From the NCBI RefSeq assembly GCF_037975245.1, contig NC_092563.1, positions 15,801,594-15,865,593 on the forward strand: a DNA stretch of 64,000 nucleotides. Reading direction: 5' to 3'. Source of the DNA: Apostichopus japonicus. Its lineage: Eukaryota > Echinodermata > Holothuroidea > Aspidochirotida > Stichopodidae. The translations under genes and the position numbers were made by a program. Of this stretch, positions 48,455 to 60,031 are shown piece after piece (the stretch's first letter is position 1; the number at the start of each line of letters is the position of its first letter). The notes under the pieces are model-generated. The model was given only the letters and a program-made list of their open reading frames with translations. It searched no databases and was not told where the DNA came from.

Positions 48455-50370
48455 TTAAATATACTGCATCGGTTGTTGTCACTTGATCATTTGCTTGTGT
48501 TTGAGCTAAACAGCTTAAATAATATGTAAAAAAATAATACAAACTTTCAAATTGCCAGATATTTACTTGCTCAAAAGCATTATCCAATCATGATTTGTTG
48601 CTATCCTTGAGTCCATTATTCAGATGATGAGGCAGATTCCCTTCAACTCTCCATGATGAAGGTAAAACCTTATATCTTAACCAACTGCCATTGAGTGTCC
48701 ATTTGAAAGTTTCAAACACACAAGTGCATTGATTAAAACAAAGACTTTATTGCTGTGGTTGCAGGAACTGGATTTCAGTCTAGTAGTCACTCACCAGGTT
48801 AGTCTTTATCACAGTCTGCTAACTGTGGCTTTTTATGTAAGGAGTTTTTCTTCAGAGCACATGTCACCTTTGATTTGTAAACAAGTCCTGAAATTCAGGG
48901 AGTTAAAATTTACTGTCTAAAGATAATTTAAAAAGATTTTTTTTTAACTTCAATCGTCAATGTGGGTGTCAATTAAGGGAATAAGGAGGTACTGATGCAA
49001 CTTTGATAAATGATAGTTGACTGCATCCAAATTAAACCAAGGCCTAGGCTATACTTTTGAAGAAGAAAAAATTAGGCTGAATTTATGTTAGCCTAAAAAG
49101 CTAGGCCAATGCTGACAATAAACACAAACCAAGATCATTTAACCATTTGGGCACTTGTTTATGGCATACTAAAAGGGTCTATATAATTAGGCCTGTATGT
49201 GTACACAACCCACAGGTTGCCAATGAGTATAGACCTAGCCTAACTAGTTTAGGCCTAGGCTACTTTGTTTTCCTTAGGCCTAGTTTAATTGGGCCTTATA
49301 CTGTGCCATATTATGTAATGTGCTATAACAGTTGTAGTAATAGCAAGAATGGTCCAGGTCTAACTAAGCCCAGGCTTAACTTATGCTTCGGGCTTAACTA
49401 AGGATTAGGGCTTTACGTGATGCCTAGAGGCTAGCCCACCCTTTTACATTAAACTAAAAGTGATACTTTTTTAGGCTAGGCATAGCCTAGGCATACAATA
49501 ACTAGGAATTAGGATAACTATATGTGCGACTGAAACTGCCATGCCTATGATTAGGAGAGCTGGCATAATGAAATCGAATTTGTGGATCGTAAAACGAGAG
49601 AGAATAGCCATTACAGAAACATGTCTGAACGTAAAATTCTCGCATTGCTTGTACATTACTCGTATTACACTAGGGCCTATGGCTAGTAGTATGGGCCTAG
49701 GCTACACAGACTTTTTTTCATTAGATCTCCATCTTGTTCTTTCTACTTCCAAAAAATTCCTCTTCTTTTATGGTCAGTCGGAAAATCAAACAACAATATC
49801 CATGTTCTCACCGATTGCAGCATCCCCAGCACCATTTCTTTCATAATTTCGTACTTTTTTCGTTTACACAAACGATAGTCTATACACTGTGAGTATGCGT
49901 GTCGCCTGCTATAAAGTTTTCAAGTGGACCTATTTTACCACCCTGTGTGGGCGTTTTCCCTCTCGACCAATCCAAATCGGTTACATGGTTGGCCAAACTC
50001 TCTCTATATACGGCTCTGATAGTGTCATGATGGTCCCTTTTAGGAAATGGCTGCTTACTACAAATTTCTTAAAGAAGGCCCTAGTATAGACATACATAGC
50101 AGCTCACTATGTAACATTTGGACGATACATAATGTTTTCAATGTTCATATGGTACATTTAATTTACAGGTTTTTTATGTTACCGATAAAGTGAATGTGCC
50201 CAGTGTCGTTCCCAGTGTGCCCAGTCAATGTAGCCAACAGTGCCCTTTTAATGTACTAATGATACCATATGTGTGAATGTTATGAATCTGTATAACAAGA
50301 TGACTTTATTCTTGTATTCAAAGTTTCAGAATGTTTCCTATTCAGTTTCAATTTAATTAATCACGATTAA

Positions 50371-51000
50371 GGGGTGTTACTAAAACGAATGACAATTGCG
50401 TTACACATAACGAATGACAATATGTTTTACACACTAAAAAATTGCGTTGACTAAAACGAATGACAGTAATGACAGCACAGTACAGTGCTTCAACCGGATA
50501 TCACAGTTCAGACTTCGTCGGTATCTAGATCTAGTAAAGTACGGACAAGATAAAAACGCACCTTATAGTAAGCGAAATTGTAAGTCTGATATTAAAAAGT
50601 AAATTTAACGTCATTTTTCCGATATTAATTGTTATAGAAACTAACAATACTATAATCTTGAAACGGCTTCAGTTATCTTTCTATATAAATCTACATAGGT
50701 AAAATGCACAGCACTCAAGCGCATTCTCACACAAAAACTTTCCCTGTGATTTCTATCCGTAAATTACACCAAAACCCTGCAACCACGTAACATGCAATTT
50801 TCCTCAAATCATTTTTGCGCAGAAAACCAATAACCGCATTTACTCTACTCCGTTAATCATTCTATCTCTTCTCAACACTGTCCTTCGTTGTCATTCGTTG
50901 TCATTCGCTGTCATTCGCTGTCATTCGCAAATGATAATTAGCCCTGTACAAAGTCAATTGTCATTCGGTCATTCGCTGTCATTCGTTTTAGTTTGTCCCC
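50371..51000. mobile_element. 630-bp element with CGAATGACA arrays
   Basis: The left end GGGGTGTTACTAAAACGAAT and the reverse complement of the right end (GGGGACAAACTAAAACGAAT) match except for a few bases. GATTAA lies outside both ends (50365-50370 and 51001-51006). The word CGAATGACA occurs three times near the left end. At the right end it recurs, inverted, six or more times in the 50880-50990 region, including a perfect tandem run of 9-11-bp steps. No coding region is present. Confidence 0.75.
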
Positions 51001-51470
51001 GATTAAGGAACTTATTAACACCCGGATGTTGAATTAGATAAGTCTTTCTTAATGTAAGTCAAATCACTTGTCGGATGCGACTTTTGTTAAAACATATTTA
51101 TGACTGACATCGATTTAATGACCAAACAGAAGCAAACTTGAAGAATTATAGATGTAAGCCCGCCCCATGCGCTCCCCTGCCCCCTGTCTCGCCCCTTCCC
51201 CCGGACACTACCCGAATGAGGTTTGCAGTAAGGTGCTCGCCTCCTTCAGTTTTATCAATGATCATTAATTTATGTGCCCCCACTTTTCAAATGACCCCTC
51301 CCCCACTTTTCAATTCAGATCGACGCCCCTGAATTTATGCAATAATTATTAACATTAACAATTGGCCTATTCGATAAAATCAACTAAACAAGGTTGTGTG
51401 AGAACCTTTCCATACATATAACATGTTTGAAAAGACAGAAAATGTACCGAAACCTGCACTTAATGTGCAG

Positions 51471-51725
51471 GGAGTGTTATCTCAGTGGTTAACGCCCGTG
51501 TCTTCCAATCATAAGGTCCAGAGTTCAAATCACTCCAAGAGTAATGTATGTCGTCCAGTTACAGGGTTGTTGAAAAATTGACAATTCATAATCATGGACG
51601 TTAAATATGAATCTACTGACTTCGGTCAGCTTGCGGCTTTGATAAGCCAATGGTGGCTTCTTCGCGAGTTCCTGCTGAGGATCTCAAATACATACATACA
51701 TATACATACAAACACGCATACATGT
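51471..51725 (+). mobile_element. tRNA-derived SINE, copy 2
   Basis: Same family as the copy at 5916: GGAGTGTTATCTCAGTGG head, AATGTATGTCGTCCAGT, GACTTCGGTCAGCTTGCGGC body and CATA-type tail. The B-box is decayed (GAGTTCAAATCACTCC). About 80% or more of the body agrees by eye. Confidence 0.85.
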
Positions 51726-54349
51726 AGGCCTATACATGTGATTGCACTATATATGGTAAATCAATACTAATTCACGCCCTCTATTTCACCATTGAACCAT
51801 TTCTATGATACTACGGCCCCTGTCATACATTGCCTAATTATTCCAGAAAGGAGTAACAGTCAAAGAAATTTATAGCAATATCTTCACCAACAATTACAAT
51901 CCCTTCATCACAATCCATCTTCAAATTGACCTTCAAAATCATCAGGATTATTTATTAGTTGCCTACATGTTCACACTGTGTTTTTTTTCTTCAAATCTTT
52001 TAAAGAAACCATTGTTAGTTTAAGGTCTTATCTACAAACGACTGTAACAAGTTTAGAGGTTGTCAACATCAGATTTTAAGGCTGTTGACAGGTACAGTCT
52101 GGTCACGTCCACCCGATATAATTTTTTTTTTCTCCTGATAAACAAACCATCATACCGTACATATAAATATAGTTGTTTTCAGGAGGTGACTGTACTTAAT
52201 ACGAGATGGTCAGTATATGGTGGTCAGCGGGTGTTGTCTCCAATGACCTTTGGCCCTATCATATTCGTGAATGGTCAACAAGTTGACCTAAACGATTAGG
52301 TAAACAAGTCATAAATTATAATAGCGGTCAGCAGCGTTTATTATGACTTTATCGTATTCTTTATCATTTGTTCTGTAACTTCTCCCTTTCGTCATCTCTT
52401 GTTTCTTTCATCTGGGATGGAAGCAGGGTTGATGGCAAGATGAACATGAACCTCTCTCAGAAAATCGAGAGAGAGGTGGAGAGAGTATAGAGGTGGAGAG
52501 AGAGGTGATGATGTTATTACGAAGACTACATAGTTCAGTTATGCCTTGGTCACACTCCTATAGTTATATACGATGAACCCGCCAGGTGGAACTCGGTATT
52601 ACCAAAGTAAGGTTATGGGCGTGGTGGGTACGATCAATAAGGTTCAAACAGTGTTTGAAATACACGTTGTTTGACGGCCGTAAGTCGATGGGTGGTTGAA
52701 TAATTTCTTCAGAACGATAGCAAAATGATCAATGAATTTGAAAAGAGAAACTAGTACGAGTTTCGAAACAGTGACCGTAGGAAAGCTATAGTCCTCCACT
52801 CTACCGTGGAAATGGATGGAGCTTCATGGCTCTATACCGGCCACTGACCTATCCAGCACTTACTTGATAGGCGATCCAATTATGTTTTAATAATGTTTTA
52901 GAAAAGAAAATGAATGACCCCCGGAAACGTAGATATGAAGCGAACTGTGACTTCTGACTGGTTAGGTTTGACAACTCGAGTGTTAGGCATACAGGATATA
53001 TACGTACGTCCTATAAGGTCATTGATTCGAATCTCCTTGCTTTTTCGTTTTTTTTTCGGGGAAAATTTCATTTTCGCTTTCTATGTTTGTTAATAATTTC
53101 ACAGTCAGGTTTCCTTTGTTTTCTTTATTCATTTATAGACCGGACATGTCACCCTCATTTGTAGAATTAACAAGACTACGTTAAGATAACTGCGTAAAAA
53201 TGTTTTCAAATTTGTTCTTACATTATTTTGTCCATGTTTTTTTATTCGTTGATCATTTACTGACCTTTATAAAACTATAAAGAACAATATCAATTAATCG
53301 AACACATTGACCAATAAATAAGTTATTTATTATCCAGGTCGGATTCCAACGCGTATAGGCTATTAATATATTTACTCTGACCCTATATAGTGGGCATACC
53401 CGCCAACTTTGAGAGCGCCAATTGTTAAAACGTTTCAAAAAGTCCCTTTCCTGGATGTCTGCCCGACATTGTTGAGAGTGAATTCCTCTTGAGGTTGGCG
53501 TTCGAATGATCGCTCAAAGGTGTGAACAGGAATGATCATAAGTGATCTTTTCTTGCATATTTTGGGCCATGCTCGAATAACCTTCAAGGGACAGATCCAT
53601 ATCACAAGCTTACTAATTTGTTTATGCTGTCTCTTGAACAAAACACAAATCGCGTGACGTGGGGAGCGGTCTACTTGCAATAAAAGTTCATTTACTCGAA
53701 CAGAAAGGGGGGGGGGGAATCTTGTAATGCTGATGTCACAGATTGCAAGATCAAAATCGCTTTATTATATCTTAGACTATTTTCTGTTCATTGGATGTTA
53801 ATTAAAATTTGAAATGTCACTATCTCCTCTACGAAATAGTATCTGGCACATCCTGTTTTTTTTTCAGGTTATTTGATATACGTTTCTTGGTAATGGCTAC
53901 TATTAAAATTGCGATTGTATTTCGAATACTTACATTTTATGATCATACAAGCAGCTCTTAAACGCAAGAGAAATTGGCTTATTCTAAAAAAAAGTGTCTT
54001 TTGGCAAATGATTACAAATTCACAAGAAGAAATATTACGGAATGATACAGAACAAATTCAGTAAATTTCTTCTTCTTCTTCTTTATTGAGCGATATCACT
54101 TTTTTTTTAAAGATTCCTCTCCCATGAGCCTCTAAAGTCCCTTTATGGACATAAAGGGAATCTATACAAGTACAGAAAAATATTTCTCGTTTTCGGTGAC
54201 AAAAATAGACAGTTATAAAACTGTGACTTTTTGGTATCCATTATGATTGATCACCAATCAGAATTGAATGTAACAAAGAAGTATCAACATTTATAGTGTT
54301 TTCTTGTGAAAGACCCCCATGTGCACTAGCCCCATAGGAGTTATCGTTA
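51726..54349. other. Spacer, no gene recognised
   Basis: No exon-like segment was found. A purine-rich GAGAGAGGTGGAGAGA run lies at about 52467-52508 and a G run at 53707-53717. Open frames here are short and unlike any family known to me. Confidence 0.35.
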
Positions 54350-54387
54350 CACGTGACATGACGTAACCTCACGTCATCAAAACGTCA
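54350..54387. promoter_or_regulatory. Cluster of E-box and CRE/ATF-like sites
   Basis: CACGTG (54350-54355), TGACGTAA (54359-54366), ACGTCAT (54371-54377) and ACGTCA (54382-54387) fall within 38 bp. The cluster is denser than expected by chance but is not close to a known start site. Confidence 0.3.
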
Positions 54388-54537
54388 CAACATGCTAACG
54401 AAAAGGGTTCTACAGTAATAGTTACTGTTCTGGGAAAAGTTCGCTGTTTGACTTATCATCATATAGAGAAGTAAAAATGTTTGGATACCGTAATTCGTAG
54501 ATAACTGAATGTATAATCATGTAATCGGGTGTGAGGC

Positions 54538-54585
54538 CGGGGGGGTGGGTGGGTGGTGGGGTGGGTGGGTGGTGGTGGGAGGCTG
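54538..54585 (+). repeat. GGGTGGGTGG-type G-rich repeat
   Basis: Eight or more GGG-containing runs separated by T or TGG; strongly quadruplex-prone on the plus strand. Confidence 0.85.
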
Positions 54586-54660
54586 AAACAGGGGGTGACC
54601 CGGGACAAGTGACATGACAAACGAAACAGTTACTGGAAACCAAACAGAGTACGAATGACG

Positions 54661-54774
<114 letters not shown>

Positions 54775-55352
54775 TGGTGTTTCAACAATCTGTGGTCATT
54801 TTCCTCCCACATTTTTATCTTTTTAAACTTTTCTGGAGCCCTCCAGAATATTTTTTAAAATTGATAATTAGAGACAGCATTTACCTATGAAGGAAAGGGC
54901 TTTCAACATGGTTGTAGCATGCTTGCATTGCTTGTTGAAGTTTGTCTATACTATGGGGAGGAGGGGGAGGGGAGAAGAGGAGGGGGAGGGAGTCAGTATT
55001 AATAACGTTTAATTTCAAACTTTGTTAAATATACTAATATATTCCCAGGAGTGTCCCATGACGGGATAGACAAGCAGAAATATCTGAAACAAAGAATAGC
55101 CTATATGTAACTAGAAGCAGAATCATAACTTACCCTCCCTTCCTTCCCTCCCTTCGTCCCTCCCTCCCTCCCCCACCCTCGCCTCCCTCCATTTTCTCCC
55201 TCCCCCTCCACTGACCTATACCTCTATTAACTGCCTCTCTTCCCCCTTATCACCTTCTCCAGTGAGTCTCGCTTATAAATACCTAAGGCTAGACAGACAG
55301 TGAGTGACTAAAGACACATCCCCTCCCCCCTCTGTCCCCCTCCTACCCCTTG

Positions 55353-58300
55353 TTATGCCCCCAAGTCATCTTTGTTATCCGTTAAAGCGCTGAGGAGAGT
55401 TGAAATGATATCTTTCTTCTCAATTTCCAGACGTTCTAAATCTCGCCGTCGTTTGGTTTCCAAAGCGTGCAGTACTCTTATCTCGTGTTGTAATTGACTT
55501 GTAACACCTGCAGGACAAAAGAAGAAAACAACAAATGAAGGTTAAAATGAAGGTTAGGCGTTGTTTAACTATACGTCAAACCAGAGTCGGATTAATATTA
55601 TGTAGGCCCCTGGGCTACAAGTTCTTTGAGTCCCCACTAACATTTTCAAAAGAAAAAAAAACAGTTAAAGAAAAAATTTAAGTTTATTTTAACAAGGCTA
55701 ACAACAGTTAAAATTCAAACATTTGGCTTTGTGTTATTTCTTGGAAACAAATTTCTCCAAAACATTAGAATATGTACGAAGTCTCTTATAGAGTAGCGGC
55801 CAAAAAGTTGCATTGAGGTACTTTTTATAGGCTTACTCGCGCACACATAGCTAGTATATGCCTTATTATGCTAGTGGAGCCCTGCAGAAGCCAAACTACC
55901 GTCGAAGGTATTTTTTGCCGATGTTCTTTGGAATTGTTTGAGACAAAATATGGCCTAGCTGCGTATTAATGATTCTGCGACATGTTTTACTTTGTTCATC
56001 ACTTATACTTTTGGTGGACACAGTTTAAATTCCATAATGTACAGAAATATAATTTTCCAATGTGCAATTAAGCACCATGTATCTGCCTAACCTTGGTTCA
56101 CAGAAAGTATTGATGTTTGCAGATCTGTACTATGGAGACTTGAACAGCTTTCATAGCGGCGAGTGAATTTTGAGCTTTGACTAGAAGAAATTTAGTCACG
56201 GTCGCCAAATGGCGAGTATTTTTGGAAATAACTGTCGAGGCCTGAATTGAACCTTTTTTAAAATAGATAATTAAGAGTACTTATACTTTGATTCAGCATT
56301 CACACATGGAAAAACTTTTCACTTAATCCATGGAGGCCCTCCAGCTGACGGAGGCCTCGTCAAGAAAGGCAAGTTAACCGGTTAAACGTTGTTTTTTTCT
56401 AACGAGAGAGCACACCTTTTTCGCTTCTAGTGCTTTTTTGAGTAATTTGATTTTCCAGGGGAAAAACTATTTACCGGTCAACTGGTTCACAATGAAAAAG
56501 AATAAGCAGGTATGTTAATCGGTTATACACTAAAATTTAACCTGTTAAACCTGTTTTCAACGAGTGAGCGCAGTTTTTATTTTTTTCATTTGTTTATACA
56601 ACTTTGATTTTTTCAGGGGAACCCCCCCTCCCCGCCCCTCATCCCCTCAGACGTGTATCACCCACCATGTCTCACCCAAACAGAAGAATATGTAGCATGT
56701 CGTGTTCCTATATTTACACTATTTTAACCAATATTCTTGTTCACATACACTACGCGTCTGTTTCGATATTTTTGAAGTTGTTCATTGCAAAGAGCTCTAT
56801 ATCACATAAGACAAGGATTATGGCTGGATGTGTTTCTTATTAAGTCAATTTAGAGAATTTTTTTTTTGTCGGACAGAAATCTTTATTCTTTTATCAATAT
56901 TTGATTTACTTTTGAACTGATCCAGTTGCGATTGAAATACGCTCTTCTGTTCCACCATATCGGCACGTTGATAGTCCAAGCGTGTTTTGAAATCCTGCCG
57001 AATTTCCTCTACTTTGCAAACCATTTCAGATCGTAGAATGTCCAACTCCGTCCTAAGTTCTGATATACAACTATGACTTTCCCTTTCCGAATCCAGCACG
57101 CTGTAGCCGCATCCACCGCCACAAAGACTCGACCGAAATTCGCACGTCGACAAATGATTGTTCAAGTGATGTCTTGCAAGAACAAGTGAACAACCCTTGG
57201 AATGGTTAGGACACTGGATCTGTCCTAAACTGCACTGGTTTTCGTGGTAGGATATTTGTTCAAGTGTCTGAACGGTGTCACAACCGTTGTCATGGTTAAT
57301 ACAATGGATCAGGAGACACTGAAGATCATTACGCATGTATCGAAAGATGGGTCGAAGATCAGAATCAGAGAGAGGCTAAAAGATAAAAATTAATAAAAAT
57401 AAATGTAAAATAATGTGAGAAGAGGAATAGAAAAGGAAGATAAATGTAAAACGTCAAGAGATTATATACATATACAGTGGCGGCACCAACCAAGGCAATC
57501 TGGTGGCAATTAGGTGGCAAGGCATATTTTTAGGGGCATTAATTCAATGCATTGGAAGCTGTTTCTAATACAAACAATTAGACTCGTTATACAGTATATA
57601 AGTAGCAGATCAGATTGGGGCGACGGGGGGGGGGAGTGGAAATCATGCCTCCTCCCCCCCCCCGTAGCTCCGTCACTGTATATATATATTACTTGGTAAA
57701 ACACACTGAATGAGGACCAGGAATGAGAAGGAGACTTAATACAGAGAGTATAGGACATCGATATAGTTATAGCCAATCAGTATTTGCCGCAATAACTGGT
57801 ATTGTTATAACATAGCAAAACCATTGTAAAGTTTGCAAAGCTTTGTCCTGGATATTTGTGTTTCTGTAAACCCTTCATTGAAGTCGAGGATTGTTCAACT
57901 GTTCAAACTAGAAAATTAAATATCTGATTGCGGAAAATGTTATCTATGAGGATGGCCGTATAATTTGATTGTTGAATCTAGAACACGAGTATCAATTCAT
58001 TGGACTTTCATGACGTATTTGGTGGTCATAACTGATGACCTTTAACATCTTCTAAAGGATAAAGAGAGAGAGAGATACAAATACCTGCCATGCATTCTAA
58101 ATTTGGGATGCCCTTTGAAATTTTCAAGATACATAGAAATATCTGACATAACGACTACTTCCACACCTAACAGAAGTTGACTTTGACTTTAGGGATTTTT
58201 GACCGCATTACGTGTCCGAAACATTACTTATCCTGCGCATGGCTTGGTCAATATACCCTCGTCAGCTTGACCCATGTTCAACCCAATGGCTGTGCAGTGG

Positions 58301-59722
58301 TCAGTCCTCTTTTGTTAATCTAATTGGGCTGCTCGTGTAGTGTCAGCATTCTTCGTTTCATGACATGAGAGCTTGGCGTAATCTCAACCAGAGAGCCGGG
58401 CTCTGATTTCAACTGTCATGCAGCAGCGCCCTCTTTTTAAAAATGAATAGCGACAAATGCGTTAATAAACTGGTCGACTCAATAAAAGAAAAGGGCAAAA
58501 CAAGACCTTGCGAACTTGACCTATATTTCATTGATCGCATGTGGGTATCGTTTTAACAGTTGTAGGAAGCCGGTTGTACGCCATGCCCGTTGGGCTGAGG
58601 GGCGACGATCTGACTAAACTTGACCTTGGACAGATGGTCAAGCGGTCACTACCCGAGGGTCATTCTATCAGCAGTTACAAAAGGAAGAGCGATCTTAGAA
58701 AAGGAAACCTTTGCCCTATATTTAGAAAAGTTGAAAAAACTTTATAAACAACATGTAAGATATGACAATAACACAAAGGGACATTTTCGAAGGTCACTTG
58801 AGCTTTGTCGAAAGTTGTTTCTTATTTTATTTTATTGATTTCTTTATCATTTTTGTTTCGTTTTTGTCATCTCCTCATCATGGACCACGGTTTAACTACC
58901 TATGCCAAATTTTTCTAATGATGTTCCATTTTCTCGTAAGATTTAAACGTAAGTAAGTGGTAAGTGGTATCTTTCCGATATCTTGAAAACTACTGATGAA
59001 GTACATCTGTTAAGACAAAACCTAGCAAACGTACAGTATATACTCGTCAAATTGATCCAATACCATATATATTGTACACCTCCTTGCTACATAAATCCCA
59101 GAGAGGGGGGGGGGTGAACCAAGAATACAAGGGGAGGTGTGCGTGGTTAGGGGGAACGGTAGGGGAGGAGGTCAAATGGACTGTAGATTCGCTGTTACAT
59201 ATATACGACCATGAATACTGGGGGGGGGGGAGCCTTTCTTAGAATTCGAGCTTAACGGATTATCGCATTCATTATAGGCCTACCTGACATAAGTTTAAGA
59301 CAGGCAGAGGGGATGCGGGTGGGCTTGGTAGGCACCAAAGGGCATGACATAGTGGTTAATTCTACATATCAATTAACGGTTCTTTTTCCAGTAGATGTAA
59401 CGATGATGTATAACTTATTATTTCTTTTTATGACCTGCAGATTGAAAGTTCCTCGTAGAGTGACATGTGTAACGTTTAGCATCAAATTTGAACGAACAAT
59501 ATTACTAAAAATTAACATCACTTTGCAGTATGTTCGTCAAACTGAACCTACCTGTCTGTCCTCTGGACAAAATCTCTCGTGGACGAGCCATCCACGTATA
59601 CAAGTCGAACAGAACGCATGCTCACAAGGTGCTTGTAAGGGATCCTCCAAAACATCGCGACAGATGGAACAAAGCAAGCCGTCTTTGACGGTTCCTTCGA
59701 ATCGGTCCAAATCGATACCCAT
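55353..59722 (-). CDS. RING and TRAF-type zinc finger E3 ligase (RNF41/RNF151-like)
   Basis: Likely cytosolic E3 ubiquitin ligase. Minus-strand coding exons are 59722-59552, 57375-56910 and 55507-55353: 792 nt, 263 aa, phases consistent. The N-terminal MGIDLDRFEG matches the NRDP1/RNF41 opening. The RING has Cys18, Cys21, Cys33, His35, Cys38, Cys41, Cys52 and Asp55, the same unusual final Asp as RNF41. Two TRAF-type fingers with identical spacing follow (Cys82-x6-Cys89-x11-His101-x3-Cys105; Cys112-x6-Cys119-x11-His131-x3-Cys135). A third, irregular one is at 142-160. Residues 161-263 form a charged coiled coil. The RNF41 C-terminal USP8-binding domain and the TRAF MATH domain are absent, so substrate choice cannot be assigned. 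Failure to splice exon 2 would read to a stop at 56845 and give a 233-aa form. The ATG is 1 nt after an acceptor, so the 5' UTR is split. Confidence 0.87.
57475..57678. mobile_element. hAT-type MITE in intron 1 of the RING gene
   Basis: Ends CAGTGGCGG and CCGTCACTG are imperfect inverted repeats of the same type as the element at 13897. Flanks TACATATA and TATATATA differ by one base. The interior has G and C runs. Confidence 0.65.
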
Positions 59723-59995
59723 TCTGCGAAATAAACAAATAAAGATAAACTGGTGAAGTTTAGCATATATCAGCCTGGATCACGCTTGAAGGAATAATAT
59801 GGATGGAGCGATCGATAGAGAAATATTATAGGGGTAGTTTACCTTTCCTGATATATAGTAACAAGCTATTCTTGTTTTAAGCGTTTCTCCAACAAATATT
59901 CCATCGTAATTTGCCTCCATGTGGTTAAAGGCATTACGCCAAAGGCATTGTAACCATTAATCGTTCCATAATGTTAAACTTGCCTACATAGTACA

Positions 59996-60031
59996 ACCAT
60001 GGAGGTAAAAGTCTGTTTTTACCTCCATGGT
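59996..60031. repeat. Perfect 15-bp palindrome
   Basis: ACCATGGAGGTAAAA and TTTTACCTCCATGGT are separated by GTCTGT. It lies upstream of the RING-gene start codon, within its inferred first intron. CATGGAGGTAA recurs at about 62166. Confidence 0.8.

Larger units (their letters stand above)
44300..50018. mobile_element. 5.7-kb hAT-like element, decayed
   Basis: The left end CAGAGCCGTATATAGAGAGA matches the reverse complement of the right end over about 31 bp. Outside both is the identical 8-mer ATAGTGTC (44292-44299 and 50019-50026). No intact transposase was found. The interior has been invaded by a 1.2-kb hAT-like element, two LINE fragments and a TTAA-flanked MITE. The insertion site is itself inside an older MITE: the flanks resemble the GATAGTGTC region of the element at 13897. 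Confidence 0.85.

Noticed and set aside
57510-57776. 88-codon minus-strand frame in the RING-gene intron
   Set aside because: Lies across a MITE with G/C runs; no domain.
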